Of a DNA stretch of 11,289 bases, positions 6,442-11,289 are shown piece after piece. Origin of the DNA: JBIOJM01 sp044450785 (GTDB taxonomy: Bacteria > Planctomycetota > Planctomycetia > Isosphaerales > Isosphaeraceae); NCBI GenBank assembly GCA_044450785.1, contig JBIOJM010000334.1, positions 1-11,289 of the forward strand, given 5' to 3'. The translations under genes and the position numbers were made by a program. Numbering within the stretch: position 1 is the stretch's first letter; the number at the start of each line of letters is the position of its first letter. The notes beneath the pieces are model-generated. The model worked only from the letters and a program-made list of their open reading frames with translations, did not search any database and was not told the DNA's origin.

Positions 6442-9400
6442 ATGGGGGCGGAGACGCCGCGGGCAGGTTTCGACCTGTTCATCAGCTATGCGCATGCCGA
6501 CGACCGGGACGAGAACCGGGAGAAAGTGTCAGCGCTCGTCGAAGCGATCAGGGACGACTATCTCCGCGTGATCGGCGCTCCGCTCAATGTCTTTTTCGAC
6601 ACCCACGCGATCCACTCGATGGACGACTGGGAGGCGAAGATCCTCACCGGGCTGCGCGACTCGAGGATGATGGCGGCAGTGCTCTCGCCGAACTACTTTC
6701 AGAGCGACTTCTGCCGCCGGGAGTGGGAGATTTACGTCGAGACTGAGCTGGCCCAGGCGCTGCCGGGCGACGGGATCACGCCGATTTACGTGGTCAAGCA
6801 TCCGGCCTTCGAGGCCGACCCGGTTGAGGAACAGCTCCGCCACTGGATTAAAGACCTGCGGCGCCGGCAGTACATCGAGTGGCTGCCCTTTTGGCCCGAG
6901 GGTGCCAAGGCGCTCGAGCGCGAGGACGTCCGCCGCCGGCTGGCCAGCCTGCCCGGCCAGATCGCCGAGCGTCTGAAGCGGGCGGCCGTGCGCGACGCCT
7001 CGCCCAATACGGTCCCGCTACCGAGCGTCCACTTCGTGGGCCGGCGCGATGAGATGCACACCTTGCTCAACGACCTGATCGTCGGCCAGATCGGCGCCAT
7101 CACGGCGGTGCACGGCATTCCCGGGATCGGCAAGTCGATGCTGGCGTTCGCCTATGCCTGGGGCTACGGCTACAAGTATCCCGGCGGCCGGTTCCTGATC
7201 TCCGCGGCCAACCTGACCGACCTGGCCGGGGGCGTGATCGCCCTGGCCGAGCCAAAGGGAGTCGCGCTCGGCGACGAGGAGCGGAAGAGCCCCGAGACCG
7301 CCCTGGCCAAGGTGAAGGCGGCATTCGAGACCGGCCCGCCGGCCTTGATCGTCATCGACAACATCGACAATCCCGCGCTGCTGAGAGCTCCGGCCCGCGA
7401 GCGCGCCTTACCCAAGGGCGATCACATCCACGTGCTAGTCACCACTCGTGTCTCGCCCGACGATCTGCCTCGCATCCGTTGCCTGCCGCTGGACGCGCTG
7501 CAGACGGATGACGCGATGGCACTCTTGCAGAGCTTCCGCCCGATTGCCGACTCACCCCAGGACGACGAGTGGAAGGCCGCGCTCGAGGCGGTGCGCCGGC
7601 TGGGCGGCCACGCCCTGGCCGTCGAGGTCGTCGCGGTGTTCCTCCGCGAGAATCCCGGGATCACGCATCGTGAGTTCGCCAAGTCGCTCGAGCGCGACGG
7701 AATCACACTTCTCGAGGAGGAGGTCGGTCCCGAAGCGAGCGGTCGGCTGGCCTGGCACGCTGAAAGCTGCATCGGCCGATTGCTCGAGCCGACACTGGCA
7801 GCACTCTCGCCTTCGGAGTTGCGCGCGGTGGAGTTCGCCGCCCTCCTACCTCCAGACAACCTGCCACTCCCCTGGATTCACGATCTCCTCTTGGCCGATT
7901 TCCCAGACCTGGCGCGAACTGGCCTGCGCGATCCGCTCCCGACGCTGATGAAGCGGCTGGAACGGCTCCGCCTTGTCGTGCCACAGGTTCAGCAACGCGG
8001 AGCCGTGCCCGAGCTCGCATCAGGACTGGGCGGAGAGCGCCTGGCCCGGATGCATCGCCTGGTGCAGGACGTCGTCCGCCAGCGTTTTGATCCTGAGGGC
8101 GGAGTCGTTCGGAAACAAATGGTCCACCGATATGCGGACAACCGGGGCGACTGGCTCAAGATTCACTGGGGCCAGCCCGGCCTGGTCTGGGAGCTGCCCT
8201 CCCTGCGCGATCTTGCCCTGCAACGGATCGACGAGGGGGACCGCGGAGGGTATCTGCTTGCCGACAATATCGCCAAGCCGCTCTTGCATACCGGTCGCAT
8301 GCTGGACGTTCGCGAACTCTGGCGCAGGAGCGAGGCCATGTTCGTGCGGCTGTATGAGGCCGCACCCGAGAACGCCAAGCGCGCGTGGGACCTAGCGAAC
8401 AGCTATGAACGGTTGGGCGACCTCGCACTGATCGGTGGTGATTCGGCAGAGGCACGGCGGTACTGCGCGGACGGCCTGGCGATTCTGGAGCGGCTGTCCG
8501 CCGCGGCTCCCAACAACGCAGTCTACGCTCGTGCCCTGTCACTCAGCTACATGCGGCTGGGCGACCTGGCATTGATGAGTGCTGGAGATCCGGAGGGAGC
8601 GAGGCGGTGCTACGCGGACGGCCTGACGATCTCCGAGCGGTTGTCCGATGGCGCCCCCGGCAACGCCGAATACGCCGGCGACCTCGCGTTCTTCTATCAG
8701 CGGCTGGGGGGCTTGGCGCTGTCGGCTGGCGATGAGGCACGGGCGCGGCGGTACTTCGAGGATTCCCTGACGATACGGAAGCGACTGTCCGACGCAGCCT
8801 CCGACAACCCCGACTACGCTAGCATCCTGTCCTTCAGCTACATCAGTCTAGGTGACCTGGCTGCGTCCGTTGGCGACCGGATCGGGGCGCGGCGGTTCTA
8901 CGAGGCTTGCCTGACGATACGGAAGCGGCTGTCCGGCGCCGCACCAGAGAACGCGGACTACGCCTGGAACCTTTCCGGCAGCTATAGCCGGCTGGGCGAC
9001 CTGGCGCGGTCCGGTGGCGATCCGGCGGGGGCGCGGCGGTACTACGCGGACGGCCTGACGATTCTGGAGCGGCTGTCCCAAGCGGCTCCTGAGAACGCCG
9101 ACTACGCCAGAGACTTGTCGATCAGCTACGATCGGCTGGGCGACCTGGCGATGTCCAGCGGCGATGCCGCGTCGGCGCATCGGTTCTACGAGAATGGGTT
9201 GGAGATCCGAAAGCGGCTTTCCGGCGCGGCGCCCGAGAACGCCGACTACGCCCGGAACCTGTCGGTCAGCTTCGAGAAACTCGGTTACCTGGCGGAGGCC
9301 GTTGGCGACACGATCGGGGCGCGACGGTCCTACGAGGATTGCCTGTCGATACGGAAGCGGCTGACGGACGCGGCCCAGGAGAACGCCGGCTACGCGCGTG

Positions 9401-10245
9401 ACCTGTCGGTCATCTACGAGCGACTCGGTTACCTGGCGGCGTCCGGTCGCGATCCGGCTGGGGCTCGGCGGTACTACGAGGCTTGCCTGACGATACAGAA
9501 ACGGCTGTCCGACGCGGCCCCCGAGAGCCCTGACTATGCCCGCGACCTATCGGCCAAGTACGAGCGACTCGGTGACGTGGCGGTGTCTGGTGGCGATCCG
9601 GCTGCGGCTCGGCGGTACTACGAGGATTGCCTGACAATACGGAAGCGGCTGTCCTGCTCGGCCCCCAAGAGCACCGACTATGCCCGCGACCTGTCGATCA
9701 GCTACGATCGGCTGGGCGACCTGTCGGTATCGGAAGGCGATCTGGTGCGCGCGCGGCGATACTACGCGAAGGGGCTGAGGATACGGAGGCGGCTGTCCGC
9801 CGCGGCCCCTAGGAACGCCGACTACGCCCGCGGCGTGTTGTTGAGCTACTCACGTCTGGGTAGCCTGGCGGTGTCGCGTGGCGATTCAATGGGGGCGCGA
9901 CGGTACTACGTGGATTGCCTGGCGATCGCCAAGCGGCTCTCCGACGCCGCCCCTGATAACGCCAACTATGCCCGCGACCTCTGGGTCTCGTACTGGAAGC
10001 TGGCCGAGCTGGCCGAGGTAGACCCCAACAAGGGTGGTGCCAGGCGCTGGTGGCGCCGCGCTTACGATGTGCTCTCGGGAAGCGATGCCAGGGTGCAAGG
10101 AAAACCTGGCTACTCTGAGGACGCCGGTGCCTGGTTGCGCCGCGCCCATGACATACTCGCGGAGATGAAACAGAGGGGTATGTCTGTCTCCACCGAGGAC
10201 CAAGAGATCCTCCACCACCTCGAGGCGAAACTAGGCCTTAAATAA
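6442..10245 (+). CDS. TIR + NB-ARC + TPR-like repeat protein (bacterial NLR/STAND type)
   Basis: A 1267-aa protein. The ATG at 6442 is chosen because GGAG (6430-6433) lies 8 nt upstream and the TIR domain begins at residue 9; an in-frame TTG at 6400 would add 14 unlikely residues. TIR domain about 9-145: FDLFISYAHADD (10-21), FFDTHAIHSMDDWEAKI (51-67), and VLSPNYFQSDFCRREWE (80-96). E64 is my candidate for the NADase catalytic glutamate. NB-ARC about 195-450: FVGRRDE (198-204), Walker A GIPGIGKS (225-232), Walker B-like LIVIDNIDN (302-310), sensor VLVTTR (331-336), GLPL-like GGHALAV (388-394). A winged-helix part follows, with the MHD-like RMHRLVQ (536-542). From about 626 come TPR-like helical pairs, including eleven full 48-49-residue repeats (658-1186) and a diverged end. 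In related STAND proteins the repeats sense a trigger, the NB-ARC oligomerises, and the TIR consumes NAD+ or makes a signal nucleotide. An anti-phage role is inferred. No partner gene is adjacent. Confidence 0.9.
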   Translation: MGAETPRAGFDLFISYAHADDRDENREKVSALVEAIRDDYLRVIGAPLNVFFDTHAIHSMDDWEAKILTGLRDSRMMAAVLSPNYFQSDFCRREWEIYVETELAQALPGDGITPIYVVKHPAFEADPVEEQLRHWIKDLRRRQYIEWLPFWPEGAKALEREDVRRRLASLPGQIAERLKRAAVRDASPNTVPLPSVHFVGRRDEMHTLLNDLIVGQIGAITAVHGIPGIGKSMLAFAYAWGYGYKYPGGRFLISAANLTDLAGGVIALAEPKGVALGDEERKSPETALAKVKAAFETGPPALIVIDNIDNPALLRAPARERALPKGDHIHVLVTTRVSPDDLPRIRCLPLDALQTDDAMALLQSFRPIADSPQDDEWKAALEAVRRLGGHALAVEVVAVFLRENPGITHREFAKSLERDGITLLEEEVGPEASGRLAWHAESCIGRLLEPTLAALSPSELRAVEFAALLPPDNLPLPWIHDLLLADFPDLARTGLRDPLPTLMKRLERLRLVVPQVQQRGAVPELASGLGGERLARMHRLVQDVVRQRFDPEGGVVRKQMVHRYADNRGDWLKIHWGQPGLVWELPSLRDLALQRIDEGDRGGYLLADNIAKPLLHTGRMLDVRELWRRSEAMFVRLYEAAPENAKRAWDLANSYERLGDLALIGGDSAEARRYCADGLAILERLSAAAPNNAVYARALSLSYMRLGDLALMSAGDPEGARRCYADGLTISERLSDGAPGNAEYAGDLAFFYQRLGGLALSAGDEARARRYFEDSLTIRKRLSDAASDNPDYASILSFSYISLGDLAASVGDRIGARRFYEACLTIRKRLSGAAPENADYAWNLSGSYSRLGDLARSGGDPAGARRYYADGLTILERLSQAAPENADYARDLSISYDRLGDLAMSSGDAASAHRFYENGLEIRKRLSGAAPENADYARNLSVSFEKLGYLAEAVGDTIGARRSYEDCLSIRKRLTDAAQENAGYARDLSVIYERLGYLAASGRDPAGARRYYEACLTIQKRLSDAAPESPDYARDLSAKYERLGDVAVSGGDPAAARRYYEDCLTIRKRLSCSAPKSTDYARDLSISYDRLGDLSVSEGDLVRARRYYAKGLRIRRRLSAAAPRNADYARGVLLSYSRLGSLAVSRGDSMGARRYYVDCLAIAKRLSDAAPDNANYARDLWVSYWKLAELAEVDPNKGGARRWWRRAYDVLSGSDARVQGKPGYSEDAGAWLRRAHDILAEMKQRGMSVSTEDQEILHHLEAKLGLK
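8413..9999 (+). repeat. Eleven in-frame 144-bp coding repeats (48-residue TPR-like units)
   Basis: The LG(D/G/Y)-x-A element recurs at residues 658, 706, 755, 803, 851, 899, 947, 995, 1043, 1091 and 1139, with a diverged twelfth at 1187. The spacing is 48 residues except for one unit of 49. Each unit runs LGDLA, then GD, then ARRYY, then LTI-KRLS, then AAPENADYARDLS-SY, i.e. helix pairs longer than the 34-residue canonical TPR. At DNA level 32 bp are identical at 9116-9147 and 9692-9723, exactly four units (576 bp) apart, indicating fairly recent duplication or conversion. This is a coding repeat, not a CRISPR array. Confidence 0.9.
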
Positions 10246-10278
10246 GTAGAGAGGGAAGGGAACTTCTGTGGAGTACAC

Positions 10279-10296
10279 GGGCCTGTAAGCCCTTTT
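10279..10296 (+). terminator. Possible intrinsic terminator after the TIR-STAND gene
   Basis: GGGC (10279-10282) can pair with GCCC (10289-10292) around the loop CTGTAA and is followed directly by TTTT. It lies 34 nt after the TAA stop, where a terminator is expected. The stem is only 4 bp and the T-run short, so it is weak. It may also be part of the end of the adjoining insertion-sequence remnant. Confidence 0.35.
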
Positions 10297-10351
10297 GTGT
10301 CGACGCACGCGTGATTGAGATTTGCGTCGAACAATTTCCGCCTAGGGGCGG

Positions 10352-10462
10352 TAGCCGATTCTCGAAGATGATTGCGAAGTGGTTCAGCAGTTCTCTCCAC
10401 TTGGGAATCGGCAGCGTCCACTTCTTGGACGCTTCGTGAATTGCCATGTAGACCAACTTCGG
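10352..10462 (-). pseudogene. C-terminal remnant of an IS256/Mutator-type transposase
   Basis: The - strand reads PKLVYMAIHEASKKWTLPIP and continues KWRELLNHFAIIFENRL. This matches the conserved C-terminus of IS256-family transposases (the pattern KKWTMPI-x-W followed by FAI-FE-RL). Only about 37 codons remain. Upstream in the same frame there is a TGA (about 10472-10474) and no transposase DDE core, so the element is truncated at or near 10463. Its outer end would lie toward the TIR-STAND stop codon; the stretch 10248-10283 could be a decayed insertion-sequence end. The family call is from memory of the motif, not a search. Confidence 0.6.
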
Positions 10463-10463
10463 T

Positions 10464-10498
10464 CCATAGGTTCAGACCATCCAGCCCATAGGTTCAGA
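10464..10498. repeat. Short tandem duplication at the transposase breakpoint
   Basis: CCATAGGTTCAGA occurs at 10464-10476 and again at 10486-10498, a 22-bp period. It abuts the point where the transposase-like reading frame loses similarity, suggesting a repair or slippage scar at the IS truncation. Confidence 0.6.
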
Positions 10499-10715
10499 GC
10501 GAGTTTCAAGTTTATTTCCCCGCGAGCGGGTCTCGCCAGGGCGGAACATAATAAGAACGAAACTTGTTTCTCAACCCAAGAGTTGACAAGGCGATCAGGA
10601 CAGCGAACAGAACGCGGATCGAAAGATGGACGAGGCTACCGGAACGAACGAGGAGGTGCCGGGGTCAACAACGTTTCCGAAACAACATATTCACCTCGAA
10701 TGATTGGAGCGGATG

Positions 10716-10922
10716 ATGCGGTTCCGGGGAAATTCGATGACGTCGCCTACTCTGATCGCATCCCCCTTCACGGCGTCTTTCGGAACGATGAATCCGCCAA
10801 CGAGGCGGCCGACGCCGTCTTGCCGGACCCCACACATCGAAATTGAGGATGAGGAGGAGGGCCCAGTGGTCATCTTCGCGCTGGCGGCTGCGCGGTGGGA
10901 AGCCTTCCGCTTCGACCTGTAA
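10716..10922 (+). CDS. Possible small protein, 68 aa, unknown function
   Basis: An open frame preceded by GGAG (10706-10709), 6 nt before ATG 10716; ATG 10713 and TTG 10704 are in-frame alternatives. By hand count 51 of 68 codons end in G or C, as expected of a coding frame in this genome. The first half is Ser/Thr/Pro-rich (SPTLIASPFTASFG). The second half is acidic and then amphipathic (HIEIEDEEEG, VVIFALAAARWEAFRFDL). I do not recognise a family. An upstream 25-codon frame (10626-10703, MDEATGTNEEVPGSTTFP...) ends 10 nt before the first ATG and may be a companion leader or the broken start of the same gene. The antisense frame in this region also looks partly protein-like, so strand assignment is uncertain. 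Confidence 0.35.
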   Translation: MRFRGNSMTSPTLIASPFTASFGTMNPPTRRPTPSCRTPHIEIEDEEEGPVVIFALAAARWEAFRFDL

Positions 10923-10975
10923 ATGTGGAAGCGGGCACTCACGATCATCGAGGATAGGGCCGCTCCGCGGCGAAT

Positions 10976-10995
10976 TTGGCAACAAATTGGCAACA
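10976..10995. repeat. Paired direct repeats TTGGCAACA, 11-bp period
   Basis: TTGGCAACA occurs at 10976-10984 and 10987-10995, one helical turn apart. With the pair at 11091-11109 it could be a set of recombinase arm-type binding sites beside the T-arm repeat. Alternatively it is the decayed 3' end of an integrase gene. Both readings are speculative; the repeats themselves are exact. Confidence 0.5.
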
Positions 10996-11090
10996 GCACT
11001 GCCCCTGCGAACGCAACGCGACCGCAATGTGAACAAGTAGAGCATCGCCGTAAATAGTTTCAAATCAATGGTTTTCCAGCGTCAACCCAG

Positions 11091-11109
11091 TGCCACGCCA
11101 ATGCCACGC
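11091..11109. repeat. Paired direct repeats TGCCACGC, 11-bp period
   Basis: TGCCACGC occurs at 11091-11098 and 11102-11109. The pair ends 13 bp before the right-hand T-arm repeat. Read on the - strand it gives TTGGCGTGGCA, partly similar to the TTGGCAACA pair about 100 bp to the left, so the two pairs may be inverted relative to each other. Confidence 0.5.
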
Positions 11110-11122
11110 TGAATGTTGGGAA

Positions 11123-11139
11123 CTAGGTTCGAATCCTAG
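11123..11139 (+). repeat. Right copy of the 17-bp T-arm direct repeat (candidate att site)
   Basis: CTAGGTTCGAATCCTAG, identical to 5586-5602. Here it is preceded by TTGGGAA and followed by CTCCTG. No acceptor 5' strand, D-arm or anticodon arm can be folded around it, so it is not an intact tRNA. It would be the distal border of a tRNA-targeted island if the left copy is the other border. After it (11140-11289) I see no gene or structure I can support. Confidence 0.45.
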
Positions 11140-11289
11140 CTCCTGTTTGAAGGGGTGCAATCGCGCCGGTGCCGCGTGATCGAGCCAGATTCCAGCGATT
11201 TTCGACCCCAAGGTGGCTTGAGTTGGCCATGCCGGTCGTCTAAATGACTTGAAAAGCGAGGCGCCTTTCCTGTGAGCTGACAGGGTCTA

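Noticed and set aside
8413..9999. Regular 144-bp repeats considered as a CRISPR or satellite array
   Set aside because: They are in frame within a continuous ORF and encode amphipathic helix pairs; there are no short conserved repeats separated by unique spacers.
10691..10999. A - strand frame with a protein-like end (IVPKDAVKGDAIRVGDVIEF)
   Set aside because: Its first half is low-complexity (PSSSSSIS) with no RBS. The + strand frame at 10716 has an RBS and good third-position G+C, so I favoured that strand, without certainty.
11075..11150. An intact tRNA gene around the right T-arm sequence
   Set aside because: No D-arm, anticodon arm or acceptor 5' strand can be paired upstream of the T-arm; only the T-arm is tRNA-like.

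Overview
The window is GC-rich bacterial DNA. A planctomycete (Isosphaeraceae- or Gemmata-like) origin fits best: a Gram-negative type periplasmic adaptor with a signal peptide, high G+C at third codon positions, and a very large signalling/STAND protein. This is an inference from style; no rRNA or other phylogenetic marker is present.

Left part (1-4874), ordinary chromosomal genes. A + strand operon begins off the left edge. A partial gene ends at 46 and overlaps by ATGA a membrane-fusion (HlyD/RND-type) periplasmic adaptor (43-1248), which is followed after 33 nt by a slipin/stomatin-like SPFH membrane protein (1282-2166). Convergent to it is a polytopic membrane protein of the GT39/DUF2723 glycosyltransferase type (2186-3514, -), with a good sigma70-like promoter at 3634-3662. 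Divergent from that is a radical SAM/SPASM protein (3780-4874) whose GTG start is fixed by a strong Shine-Dalgarno sequence. Its third codon positions look less GC-rich than those of its neighbours.

Middle (4875-6441), about 1.6 kb with no convincing gene. It holds a 3' part of a tRNA-Gln-like gene (5565-5610) lacking its 5' half, an AT-rich patch just after it, and short degenerate direct repeats.

Right part (6442-11289), accessory DNA. The main gene is a 1267-aa TIR + NB-ARC + TPR-like protein (6442-10245). It has an intact Walker A motif, a Walker B-like IDNID, an MHD-like MHR motif, and eleven unbroken copies of a 48-residue repeat. This is the architecture of a bacterial NLR/STAND sensor with a TIR (candidate NADase) effector, so a role in anti-phage defence is likely but not shown. 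Downstream lie a possible terminator, the last ~37 codons of an IS256/Mutator-type transposase on the - strand, a short tandem duplication at its breakpoint, a possible 68-aa ORF, and two pairs of 11-bp-spaced direct repeats. These lead to a second copy of the 17-bp tRNA T-arm sequence CTAGGTTCGAATCCTAG (11123-11139).

The two T-arm copies are direct repeats about 5.5 kb apart that bracket the TIR-STAND gene. I read 5586-11139 as the probable remnant of a tRNA-targeted island that has lost its integrase, or never had one, and carries one large candidate immune gene. The T-arm is conserved among tRNAs, so two independent tRNA fragments remain a real alternative.
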